DNA of 64,000 nt from Candidatus Hydrogenedentota bacterium. Lineage in GTDB: Bacteria; Hydrogenedentota; Hydrogenedentia; Hydrogenedentales; JAEUWI01. Positions 53,349-61,532 of this stretch are shown piece by piece. How positions within the stretch are numbered: the stretch's first letter is position 1; every line of letters starts with the position of its first letter. The position numbers and the translations under genes are program-made. The DNA lies in the NCBI GenBank assembly GCA_019637335.1, contig JAHBVV010000001.1, positions 310,001 through 374,000 of the forward strand, read 5' to 3'. The notes below the pieces were generated by a model. That model had not been told where the DNA came from. It did no database searches and was given only the letters and a program-made list of their open reading frames with translations.

Positions 53349-54611
53349 ATGTCGAACAACGTCTACATCCTCAGCAAGTCGCAACTCGGCGGCGCGGTCA
53401 CGATCAGCGGCGCCAAGAACAGCGTCCTCAAGCTGCTGACCGCCTCCATCCTCACGGGCAAACCCGTCACCATCCAGAATTACCCGACGGCGATGCTCGA
53501 TGTGGAAATTCATCAGGAGATGCTGGAAGTCCTGGGCAAGCGCTGCACCGTGAACGGCGATACGCTGCACATTGAGGAAATCACCAGCCCGCCCTCGGCC
53601 CTGGACTGGGAAAAGCGCTCCATCCGGAACACGCTCCTGATCCTCGGCGCGCTGACGGCCCGCACCGGCGCCGGGCGCGTGCCCCTTCCCGGGGGATGCC
53701 AGCTGGGCGATCGCAAGTTCGACCTCCACGTCGAGGTGCTGGAGGCGCTGGGCGCGCGCGTCACCGAGAACGAGGGCTGGCTCGAAGCCTCGGCGCCCGA
53801 TGGGCTGACCGGCGCGGATATCCACCTGCGCCTGCGATCCACCGGCGCGACGGAAAACGCCATCCTCTGCGGCACGCTGGCCAAAGGCGTCACCCGCGTC
53901 TGGAATCCGCACATCCGCCCGGAGATCCTGGACCTGATCGCCATGCTTCGCGCCATGGGCGCGACGATCGAGGTCTTCGGGCAGGAGCACATCGCCATTA
54001 CCGGGCGCGAGGTGCTTCAGGGCGCGCTGCACCGGGCCATCCCCGACAACATGGAGGCGATCACCTGGCTCATCGGAGCGGCGATCACCGGCGGCGAGGT
54101 GGAAATCCGGAATTTCCCCTGGGAGCACCTGGAAGTGCCCCTGATCTTCCTGCGGGACAGCGGCGCGCGCGTCTTCCGGAGCGATGATTGCGCGCTCGTG
54201 CGCGGCAGCCGGTGCTACCCGGTCGAAATCAGCACCGGGCCCTACCCCGGCATCAACTCCGACATGCAGCCGCTCTTCGCGGCCTTCGGCGCCTGCGCGC
54301 GGGGGGAAAGCCGCATTACGGACCTCCGTTTCGTCGGCCGCTACGGCTATGCGGAAGAATTTCGCAAGATGGGCGTCCAGACCGACGCATCCGACAACAT
54401 TTTGAAGATCGCGGGCGGCGCGCCGCTGCACGGGGCGGAAGTCACCGCGCTGGATCTGCGCGCCGGCGCGGCCCTGAGCCTGCTCGGCATGGCGGCGTCC
54501 GGCCAGACGCGCATCCTCGACGCCTGGCAGATCGAGCGCGGCTACAACGACTTTGTCCGCAAGCTGAAGGCGTTGGGCGGGCAGATCGCCGTCGAGGAAG
54601 GCGATTCGTGA
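53349..54611 (+). CDS. murA: UDP-N-acetylglucosamine 1-carboxyvinyltransferase (MurA) paralogue
   Basis: The 420-residue product has the EPT fold: SGAKNSVLKLL near the N-terminus (conserved K-N), the active-site loop with Cys117 in VPLPGGCQLG, GDRKFDLHVEVLEALGA, LRSTGATENAILCG, RPEILDLIAMLRAMGA, and GPYPGINSDMQPLFAA. All typical catalytic signatures are present, so the transfer of enolpyruvate from PEP to UDP-GlcNAc is likely. Its place inside an exopolysaccharide operon and 4-base overlap with murB raise the question whether this is the housekeeping pair or a dedicated one. The start at 53349 has only weak ribosome-site sequence (CCAGGG). Confidence 0.9.
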   Translation: MSNNVYILSKSQLGGAVTISGAKNSVLKLLTASILTGKPVTIQNYPTAMLDVEIHQEMLEVLGKRCTVNGDTLHIEEITSPPSALDWEKRSIRNTLLILGALTARTGAGRVPLPGGCQLGDRKFDLHVEVLEALGARVTENEGWLEASAPDGLTGADIHLRLRSTGATENAILCGTLAKGVTRVWNPHIRPEILDLIAMLRAMGATIEVFGQEHIAITGREVLQGALHRAIPDNMEAITWLIGAAITGGEVEIRNFPWEHLEVPLIFLRDSGARVFRSDDCALVRGSRCYPVEISTGPYPGINSDMQPLFAAFGACARGESRITDLRFVGRYGYAEEFRKMGVQTDASDNILKIAGGAPLHGAEVTALDLRAGAALSLLGMAASGQTRILDAWQIERGYNDFVRKLKALGGQIAVEEGDS

Positions 54612-55561
54612 CGCTGGAGGCGGCATTACGCGGCATCGGCTGCCCGTGCGAGCGGGATGTCTCGCTGCGCAAATACGCTTCGTGGCGCGTAGGCGGACCC
54701 GTGGACTGGCTCGTCCATCCGGAAAGCGTGGCCCAGTTGTCCGCCGTCCTCGCCGCGTGCCACGAACGCGGCGTCCCGATTCTGATTATCGGCCACGGCA
54801 CCAACCTGCTCTTCGACGACGCGGGCTTTCGCGGCGTGATCATTCGCATCGCGGAGAATCTCTCGGCCTTCTCCATCGCGGGCAACCGCATCACAGCCGA
54901 GGCCGGGGTCTGGGTTCCGCAGATTGCGCGGGCGGCGGGCCGCGCCGGACTCGCGGGGCTGGAACACACTATCGGCATCCCCGGGACGCTTGGCGGGCTC
55001 GTGGTGATGAACGGCGGGAGCAAGCGCCAGTCCGTCGGCGATTGCGTCGCGTGGGTCCGCGTGCTGGGGCCGGACGGATCCGAGCGCACGTTGACGCAAT
55101 CGGAGTGTCAATTCGCCTACCGCTCCTCCCTGTTGCAGCGGGGGGGCCAGGTCGTCGCCGAAGTGGGGCTGTGCTGCGGGCCGGGCGATCCCGCCGCAAT
55201 GCGGCGCGAAATGCTGGCGATCCTGCGTGATCGCAACGGGAAATTCCCGCGAAAACAACCCAACTGCGGTTCGGTTTTTGTCGGCGGCGGCGAGATGTTT
55301 CAGCGCTTCGGCCCGCCCGGCAAGGTGATCGAAGATACCGGTCTGAAGGGCATGCGTATCGGCGACGCGAAGGTGAGCGAACAGCATGCCAATTTCATCG
55401 TAAACCTCGGCGAGGCCACATCGCGCGACACGCTGGCGCTGATCCACCTCATTCGCGACCGCGTGCACGAGCGCACGGGACTGTGGCTCCAGTGCGAGGT
55501 GCGCTACGTCAGCACGGCCGGGGCCGTGCTTCCCGCAAGCGAGTTGGCTACAATAGGCTGA
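54608..55561 (+). CDS. murB: UDP-N-acetylenolpyruvoylglucosamine reductase (MurB)
   Basis: The 317-residue product starts at a GTG overlapping the murA stop (GTGA). FAD-binding motifs are YASWRVGGPVDW, ILIIGHGTNLLFDD and GIPGTLGGLVVMNGG. The catalytic region has YRSS and PNCGSVFV (with the reductase serine), and the C-terminus has LQCEVRYV (glutamate). It converts enolpyruvyl-UDP-GlcNAc to UDP-MurNAc with NADPH. The 4-base overlap with murA argues for a tightly coupled pair inside the glycan operon. If used for surface glycan synthesis it would supply a lactyl ether sugar; the alternative is that this locus simply carries the peptidoglycan genes. Confidence 0.9.
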   Translation: MTLEAALRGIGCPCERDVSLRKYASWRVGGPVDWLVHPESVAQLSAVLAACHERGVPILIIGHGTNLLFDDAGFRGVIIRIAENLSAFSIAGNRITAEAGVWVPQIARAAGRAGLAGLEHTIGIPGTLGGLVVMNGGSKRQSVGDCVAWVRVLGPDGSERTLTQSECQFAYRSSLLQRGGQVVAEVGLCCGPGDPAAMRREMLAILRDRNGKFPRKQPNCGSVFVGGGEMFQRFGPPGKVIEDTGLKGMRIGDAKVSEQHANFIVNLGEATSRDTLALIHLIRDRVHERTGLWLQCEVRYVSTAGAVLPASELATIG

Positions 55562-55682
55562 GGCGGTGGAGCGTCCGGGGTCGGGTGCGGACATCGTGCG
55601 CGCCTGGCGCATGCCGCCGAGACAACACGGTCGTAGGCGAGCGCGCTCCGCGCTCTCGACCAACTGATGAGCAGGAAACCCT

Positions 55683-56267
55683 GTGAAATTCCTGGACTGT
55701 TTCACCATCGACTTGCGCGCCAGAGCGGGCGGCTCCGCCCCGGGCTGGGGCGCGCTGCTTCTGCGCCTGCTCCTCAACCCCGGATACCGCGCGGTGGTCT
55801 ATTACCGGATCGCGGGCTACCTCCGGGCTGTGCGTTACCCGAGGCGTTTGACGAATCTGATGGCCGCACTCCTGACCGCCCGCCTGTCGCGTGTTCCGGG
55901 CGTCGAGATTCACGCGCGGGCCACCATCGCGCCCGGGCTGAGCCTTCCGCACCCGCATGACATCGTCATCGGGGCCGGCGCCCGTATCGGAGCATGCGCA
56001 ACGCTCTACAATGGCGTGACGCTCGGCGCGCGCGATCTCAAGGCGCGGGACACGGTTCAGGACGAGAGTGAACGCTATCCGGCGCTGGGCGACAACGTCA
56101 CCGTATTCACCGGCGCCAAGCTGCTCGGCCCGGTCCGCATCGGGGCGCACTCCACGATCGGAGCGAATTGCGTCGTCTTGAAATCGTTCCCGGAGAAGAG
56201 CGTGCTGGTCGGAATCCCCGCGCGAAATCTGGCGGATGTTGAAACCGGATCCGGGACCGAATCCTGA
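55683..56267 (+). CDS. Serine O-acetyltransferase-like hexapeptide protein (CysE family)
   Basis: The 194-residue product has an N-terminal helical region (about 1-60) and a left-handed beta-helix built from hexapeptide repeats (IHARATIAPGLSLPHPHDIV, IGAGARIGACATLYNGVTLG, IGAHSTIGANCVVLKSFPEK). The His pattern HPHDIVIG and NGVTLGA match CysE-type serine acetyltransferases. In this locus it may instead O- or N-acetylate a sugar precursor. It starts at GTG 55683 with AGGAAA upstream. Confidence 0.8.
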   Translation: MKFLDCFTIDLRARAGGSAPGWGALLLRLLLNPGYRAVVYYRIAGYLRAVRYPRRLTNLMAALLTARLSRVPGVEIHARATIAPGLSLPHPHDIVIGAGARIGACATLYNGVTLGARDLKARDTVQDESERYPALGDNVTVFTGAKLLGPVRIGAHSTIGANCVVLKSFPEKSVLVGIPARNLADVETGSGTES

Positions 56268-56310
56268 TGCGCCGCCCATTGCCGTTTCGCCCCCGTGGAA
56301 GACGCGTCTG

Positions 56311-57633
56311 ATGACGGGCGGATTCATGAGCGCCGCGCGATCACGTCTTGCGCGCATGCGCGCGAACGGCTTCTACAAGAGCGTCGCGTGGGTCGCGGGC
56401 GGCACGGCCGTGGCGCAGGCCGTCACCATCCTGAGCACCCCCGTCGTGACCCGGCTGTATACGCCGGCCGACTACGGCGTGTTTGCGGTGTTCACGGCCA
56501 TCCTCGGCGTGCTGCAACCGCTGGCGACCCTGACCTACGCGATGGCCATTCCGCTCGCCGAAGACAGGCGGCAGGCCCAGAATGTCCTGAAACTCTGCCT
56601 GGCCATCGTGGCTGGAATCAGTCTGCTCCTGGGCGTGGCGGTGATCTTTTCCGGGGGCTTTCTCGCGGCCTGGTTTGAGATGCCGGCCGCCGAAGCCTAC
56701 CTCTGGCTGCTGCCAATTTGCCTGCTGGGGGCCGGATGCTACGAATCGCTGTCGGGATGGGCGCTGCGGGAGAAACACTTTCGGATCATGTCGTCCACGC
56801 AGATTTCCCAGAGCGTTTCATCCGCAGGCGCGAAGATTGGACTGGGCTTCCTCGGGATTCAACCTCTCGGTCTGCTGCTGGGCCTGCTGGCGTCAAGCGT
56901 TGCGGGATCCTTCAGCCTGCTGCGGAAGCTGGTCCAGACTGAGCCCGAGGCCCTTCAATCCTTCTCCCGTCGTGAACTCTGGGCGGCCGCGGTGCGATTC
57001 AAGGCCTTTCCCCAATACCGGTCCTGGTCGCGGCTGCTGCTGGGACTCAACGTGCGCCTTCCCGTCTTCCTGATGGCCGCCCTGTTCGATCCGGTGTCGG
57101 TGGGCTATTTCGGGCTGGCGAGCACCATGGTCGACCTGCCGATGTCGCTGATCGGCAACTCGGTTTCCAAGGTCTTCTACGCGGAGATAGCGCGCTTCGG
57201 AAAGGAGCGCCCGGACAAAATCCTGCGGCTTTCTATGTCCATTATGAAGAAAATGTCCGCACTTGGTATACTGGCGGCATCCGCACTCGTCATTGCCGGG
57301 CCCTGGATGTTTTCGCTTGTCTTCGGGCCGGAGTGGAACGAGGCGGGGATATTCGCCCGGTGGCTTGCCATCGCCATCATGTTGCGGTTTGTGTCTTCGC
57401 CGGTCATGCATTGCCTTGACGTGCTCGAAATGCAGGGCCTGCAACTCCTGATAAACATCGTGCGCGTCGTTATCGTGTCGTGTGCGTTTGGTCTGGCCTG
57501 GATGTGGGGCCTCGCCCCCGTGGAGACGGCGGGCCTTTACGCATCCGGTCTGGCCCTGTTCTACGCCCTCGTCATCGGCGCCATCGTCTGGCTGCTTCGG
57601 TCGCGGGCCGCGCGAATGGCCGGGGATGGATGA
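56311..57633 (+). CDS. Wzx-like polysaccharide flippase
   Basis: The 440-residue product has about 12 hydrophobic segments and family signatures of the MVF/PST flippases: VAWVAGGTAVAQAVTILSTP near the N-terminus, TRLYTPADYGVFAVFTAILG, VRLPVFLMAALFDPVSVGYF, IGNSVSKVFYAEIARFGKER. ATG 56311 is chosen because GGAAGA lies eight bases upstream; alternative in-frame starts are 56236 (TTG) and 56326. It should move lipid-linked repeat units across the inner membrane. The gap to the preceding gene is 43 bases, to the next 31. Confidence 0.88.
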   Translation: MTGGFMSAARSRLARMRANGFYKSVAWVAGGTAVAQAVTILSTPVVTRLYTPADYGVFAVFTAILGVLQPLATLTYAMAIPLAEDRRQAQNVLKLCLAIVAGISLLLGVAVIFSGGFLAAWFEMPAAEAYLWLLPICLLGAGCYESLSGWALREKHFRIMSSTQISQSVSSAGAKIGLGFLGIQPLGLLLGLLASSVAGSFSLLRKLVQTEPEALQSFSRRELWAAAVRFKAFPQYRSWSRLLLGLNVRLPVFLMAALFDPVSVGYFGLASTMVDLPMSLIGNSVSKVFYAEIARFGKERPDKILRLSMSIMKKMSALGILAASALVIAGPWMFSLVFGPEWNEAGIFARWLAIAIMLRFVSSPVMHCLDVLEMQGLQLLINIVRVVIVSCAFGLAWMWGLAPVETAGLYASGLALFYALVIGAIVWLLRSRAARMAGDG

Positions 57634-57664
57634 GAAGCCGCGCGTCAAGCCTACGGAAAGTACC

Positions 57665-58897
57665 ATGAAGCTTTGCTTCTTCATTGCCCAGGTGTATGCG
57701 CGCGCGGGGGGCGGGCACGCGCGGAGCCTGGAAACCACGGCGGCGGCCCTCTCCGGGAAGCATGACTGTTTCGTGGTGGTCGTGGGGCCGTATCCGTCGC
57801 CGATTTTTGCGGCGTCCGGCCTGCGTACCCACCATGTGCGTTTCACGGGGTGGAACCTGGCCGCCGCGCTGTACCGCGCGTACCGCATCGTGTCGGAGGA
57901 GCGCCCGGATGTGCTGCACCTCTTCGATGCGCGCATCGATATCTTTGCCCGCGCATTGAGCCTCTGGACGCGGATCCCGATGATCTTCACGAAGTGCGGT
58001 GGCCCCGCGCCGGGCCGATATTTCCCGTGGCACGGGGATCTGATCGTGTACAGCCGCGAGGATGTGGCGTGGTTCTCAGGAAACCCGAAGTACGCCGATA
58101 CGCGTATCCACCACCTTCCCAACCGGCTGGCCCCCTTCGACTGCGATCCCGCGCAGGTGGACGCGCTGCGCGCCCAACTGGAGCCCGGCGTTCCGGTACT
58201 TCTCCGCATTGCCCGTTTTTGCGGGCACTACGAAAAGAGCATGTCCCAGGGCATCGCGCTGGTGAAACGCCTGAACGCGGAGGGCGTGGCGTGCCAGTTC
58301 GCCATCGTCGGGACGGTGCAGGATCAGGAGAGCTACACGCGCATCGCGGCGCTGGCGAACGAGCATGTGCACTTTTTCACCGAGCCCCGCTTCACGGCGG
58401 ACGCCAAGGCCCTGCTGGACGCGGCCGACCTGGTGATCGGGACGGGCCGGGGCTTCATGGAGGCGGCGAGCCGGGGCCGGATCCTGCTGACGCCGCTGGC
58501 GGAGGGAGAGATTCCGCTGCTGGTGACGCGCGACGCGTTCGAGTCGGTGTTTGCGACCAACTTTTCGCCGCGCAACCGCGTGGACGGCTACGACGAGGAG
58601 GCGAACTACGCGCGGATCAAGCGGGCGCTCACGGATCCGGATTACCGGCGCGAGCTGGCGGATCTGGCGGCCCTATTGAACGCCGAAAACTTCGATATCT
58701 ACGCCGCGCTCGGCCAGTACGATGCGCTGTACCGGGACCTGCGCTTCCGGCGGCGCCGCCCGCTGCTGGATCTTGCGCATGGCGCCTACAAGGCCGTGCA
58801 GAGCCTCCACAACGCCCGGAAACACGCGCGCATCGCGGAGCGCGCGAAAAAGGCCGGCGTTGCGGAAGTTGCCGGCGCGCGCGGGGAGGACGCCTGA
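57665..58897 (+). CDS. GT-B glycosyltransferase (GT4-like)
   Basis: The 410-residue product starts MKLCFFIAQVYARAGGGHAR, a GT-B donor-domain-like N-terminus with a glycine loop. It has SEERPDVLHLFDARIDIFAR, and C-terminal GT-B elements such as GVPVLLRIARFCGHYEKSMS and RGFMEAASRGRILLTP, placed where GT4 enzymes bind the nucleotide donor; the usual E-x7-E is not clearly present. The C-terminal 50 residues are basic and could contact membrane. The likely job is addition of one sugar of the repeat unit. ATG 57665 is chosen with GGAAAG upstream; 57626 is an alternative. Confidence 0.8.
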   Translation: MKLCFFIAQVYARAGGGHARSLETTAAALSGKHDCFVVVVGPYPSPIFAASGLRTHHVRFTGWNLAAALYRAYRIVSEERPDVLHLFDARIDIFARALSLWTRIPMIFTKCGGPAPGRYFPWHGDLIVYSREDVAWFSGNPKYADTRIHHLPNRLAPFDCDPAQVDALRAQLEPGVPVLLRIARFCGHYEKSMSQGIALVKRLNAEGVACQFAIVGTVQDQESYTRIAALANEHVHFFTEPRFTADAKALLDAADLVIGTGRGFMEAASRGRILLTPLAEGEIPLLVTRDAFESVFATNFSPRNRVDGYDEEANYARIKRALTDPDYRRELADLAALLNAENFDIYAALGQYDALYRDLRFRRRRPLLDLAHGAYKAVQSLHNARKHARIAERAKKAGVAEVAGARGEDA

Positions 58898-58968
58898 CGT
58901 GGCCCGGAGCAAACACAACGCCAAGCCGCCTGCGGGCGCGAACGCCGTATTCGGGAAGCCGGGGCGCC

Positions 58969-60357
58969 ATGCTCGATAAGATCTTTTTCGTCTCGCTGAT
59001 ACTGCTCGGGAGCGGCGTGTTCCGCTTCGTGGCCCCGTATCTGGGCATCTCCATCGGGCTGGTTACGGCGGCGCTGATGGGGTTGAACTGCCTCTACCTG
59101 GCCGCGCGCGTTCAGTACCTGCGCGAAATCGTGCTTCGGGGCGCGATGGGCCGCTGGCTTCTGCTGCTGTTCGTGTGGCCGATCGCGACGATGGTGTATG
59201 CGCCGGTTCTGGACCTGCGCGCGGCGGGGCTCCACTTCTACTTCGCCACCCTCTTCGCCAGCACGGTCGTGTACATCCGGGTCAACGGCCTGAAGCCGAT
59301 GTATTCGGCGCTCACGATCTGCCTTGTCATCACGGCCATCGGGATGCCGCTGAGCGTGAAGGCGCCCCATCTTTTCGAGGCCGCCGCGTCGCTGGCCGAT
59401 GCGCGGACGGAGCAGCTGGGCCGCCCGATCGGCTTCTTCCTGCAACCCAACCGCCTGGCGTTCTGCCTCTGCTGGCTATTTATCGCCTGGTACGCCCTGC
59501 ACCCGCGCAAGACCGCGGTAAAAGAGGTGGCGGCCGTGCTGGGATTCATGGGCCTTGTGCTCGCCACGGGGTCGCGCGGCGGCGTGCTGGTGGCGGCGGG
59601 CGTGGTGGCGATTCTGCTGGCGTACAACTGGCGCGAGCGCCTGCTGCGGGGCCGGCTGGTCATGACGGGCGCGCTGCTGCTGCTGGGCCTGCTGGCGGGG
59701 GTGCAGGGGTTGCGCATGTACCTGGACTCGCTCTCGACCGCGCCCCAGCGGAAGCACGGCGACTTGATCCAGCGCATGGAGAGCATCATCTCGCTGCAAT
59801 TCAGCCCGGAGGGCAGCTTGGAGGAGGACACGAGCCTGGAGCATCGCGTATCCATTCAGGCGGATTACCTGGCGTTTATCTTCGAGACGCCCTTCCTCGG
59901 CCGCGGGCTGGGGGCCAACACCTACTACCTCGAAACCGGGCGCCTCTGGCTCTCGGCGCACAGCGAATCGCTGACCCGCGCCCTGGAATTCGGGATCTTC
60001 TACCCCATCGTGTTCTGGCTGGCCGCGGCGAGCCTCTACATGAAGCGGGGGCGGCGTCGGGTGGAGCGGGCGCTCGGAACCAACGCCGTGACCCAGTTTG
60101 CAGCCGCCTTCGCGGTGATATTCGCGTATGCGTCCGTGCTCGAAGAGGGCCGGGTTTTCTGCATCGTGCTGGCCATTTTCTACGCGCTGGTGCAGTATCC
60201 GGAGCACCTCTTCGCCCGCGACGAGGACACCGGCCAGCTCGGGCGGCTCCTCTCGCGCCGGGAGATCCGAGCCCAACTCACACGGCGCCGGCCCGCGCGG
60301 GCCCCGGAACCGCCGGCCCGCGAGGACGATGCGGCGGCGGACGGATCGCCCGCATGA
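58969..60357 (+). CDS. Wzy/WaaL-like O-antigen polymerase or ligase
   Basis: The 462-residue product has about 12 hydrophobic segments, a periplasmic loop between them and GRGLGANTYYLETGRLWLSA, then HSESLTRALEFGIFYPIVFW. This pattern (arginines and H-x-S near a long loop) fits the O-antigen polymerase/ligase superfamily. In an operon with Wzx and Wzz proteins it is most likely the Wzy polymerase. ATG 58969 starts the first transmembrane segment (MLDKIFFVSLILLGSGVFRF). The gene ends in ATGA overlapping the next start. Confidence 0.85.
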   Translation: MLDKIFFVSLILLGSGVFRFVAPYLGISIGLVTAALMGLNCLYLAARVQYLREIVLRGAMGRWLLLLFVWPIATMVYAPVLDLRAAGLHFYFATLFASTVVYIRVNGLKPMYSALTICLVITAIGMPLSVKAPHLFEAAASLADARTEQLGRPIGFFLQPNRLAFCLCWLFIAWYALHPRKTAVKEVAAVLGFMGLVLATGSRGGVLVAAGVVAILLAYNWRERLLRGRLVMTGALLLLGLLAGVQGLRMYLDSLSTAPQRKHGDLIQRMESIISLQFSPEGSLEEDTSLEHRVSIQADYLAFIFETPFLGRGLGANTYYLETGRLWLSAHSESLTRALEFGIFYPIVFWLAAASLYMKRGRRRVERALGTNAVTQFAAAFAVIFAYASVLEEGRVFCIVLAIFYALVQYPEHLFARDEDTGQLGRLLSRREIRAQLTRRRPARAPEPPAREDDAAADGSPA

Positions 60358-61532
60358 AGGTGCTGCAGGTCATCGACGGGCTCCGGTCGGGCGGGGCGGA
60401 AGGCTTTGTCACCAACCTCGCCATCAGTCTGCGTGATCTGGATGTCGAGGTTCGCTTCTACCTCACGGCGGGCGTGCGGGGCGAGCGGGGGGAGCTGCTG
60501 CACGCGCGGCTGCGCGATGCGGGCGTGGACGTGATCGGGACCGAAGCGCGGCGGGCGGCCTCGCTCGCGAACCTAAGGGATCTCTCCCGGCTCATCCGGT
60601 CGTGGCGTCCGGACGTGGTCCAGGCCAACCTGTACTCCGCCGAGATGCTGTGCGCGGGGGCCTCCCTCCTGACGCCCGCCCGCGGCGCGCATTACACGCA
60701 CCGCCTCGTGGGCACCAACATCGCCAACTACCGCTCCCCCTGGGTGATCCGGCGGCTCGACCGCTTCTTTGCCGCGACCATCGCCTGTTCGCCCGCCGTG
60801 GCGTCCGCCTACGCGTCGTTCATGGGGGGCAGCCTGCGCAGCCGCGTGGTGACGATCCCGAACGGCGGGAACCTGCTCCAGGAGACGCCGGGGGCGGACG
60901 AACGCGCCCGGGCGCGCGCGGCGCTTGGCATACCCGAGGGCGCCTTTGCGGTCGCCCACGTGGGCCGGATGAGCGGCGTGACGGACAAGAAGAATGGCGG
61001 CATGGAGGCCGACGCCAAGGCGCACGACGTGCTGATACGCGGCTTTGCGCGGGCGTTTGGGGACGATGCGGACACGATCCTGTTGTGCGTGGGTGATGGC
61101 CCGCTGCGGCCGGCCCTGGAGGCCCTGGCCGGCGCCGAGGGGGTCGCGGATCGCGTTCGGTTCCTGGGCGTACTGCCGGAGCCCTGGCCCGCCATGACCG
61201 CCGCGGACGCCTTCTGCTTTCCATCCCGCAATGAAGGCATGCCCAATGTGCTCCCCGAGGCGGCGTCGTGCGGCCTGCCCGTGATTGCGTCGGACATACC
61301 GGAAAACCGCTTCCTCGATCCGGGCGCCCCATGGATCTTCGCGCCTGTGGACGATGTGGCGGCCTTCGCTGAGGCCCTGCGGCGGATGCGCGACGAACGC
61401 GACGAGTTCCGGGCGCGCGCGCATGCGGCCGCGGCCGGATTCCGCGAACAGTTTTCGATGCGCGCCTGCGCCGAGCGCTACCTGGCGTGCTACCGCGAGA
61501 TGGTGGCGGGGCGGGAGAAGCGCCATGGCTGA
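60354..61532 (+). CDS. Glycosyltransferase family 4 protein
   Basis: The 392-residue product has the GT-B N-terminus (VIDGLRSGGAEGFVTNLAIS), the donor loop GNLLQETPGADE region, and the C-terminal donor domain with VGRMSGV, FLGVLPEPWPAMTAADAFCF, then PSRNEGMPNVLPEAASCGLP (E-x7-E of GT4). It adds a sugar from a nucleotide donor to a lipid-linked acceptor on the cytoplasmic side. It starts in ATGA with the Wzy gene and its own stop overlaps the next gene by 8 bases, so the three are translationally coupled. Confidence 0.92.
   Translation: MKVLQVIDGLRSGGAEGFVTNLAISLRDLDVEVRFYLTAGVRGERGELLHARLRDAGVDVIGTEARRAASLANLRDLSRLIRSWRPDVVQANLYSAEMLCAGASLLTPARGAHYTHRLVGTNIANYRSPWVIRRLDRFFAATIACSPAVASAYASFMGGSLRSRVVTIPNGGNLLQETPGADERARARAALGIPEGAFAVAHVGRMSGVTDKKNGGMEADAKAHDVLIRGFARAFGDDADTILLCVGDGPLRPALEALAGAEGVADRVRFLGVLPEPWPAMTAADAFCFPSRNEGMPNVLPEAASCGLPVIASDIPENRFLDPGAPWIFAPVDDVAAFAEALRRMRDERDEFRARAHAAAAGFREQFSMRACAERYLACYREMVAGREKRHG

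Noticed and set aside
57850-58968. 373-codon in-frame extension upstream of the Wzy-like gene
   Set aside because: It overlaps the preceding glycosyltransferase entirely and is arginine/glycine-rich; the membrane protein starts at 58969.
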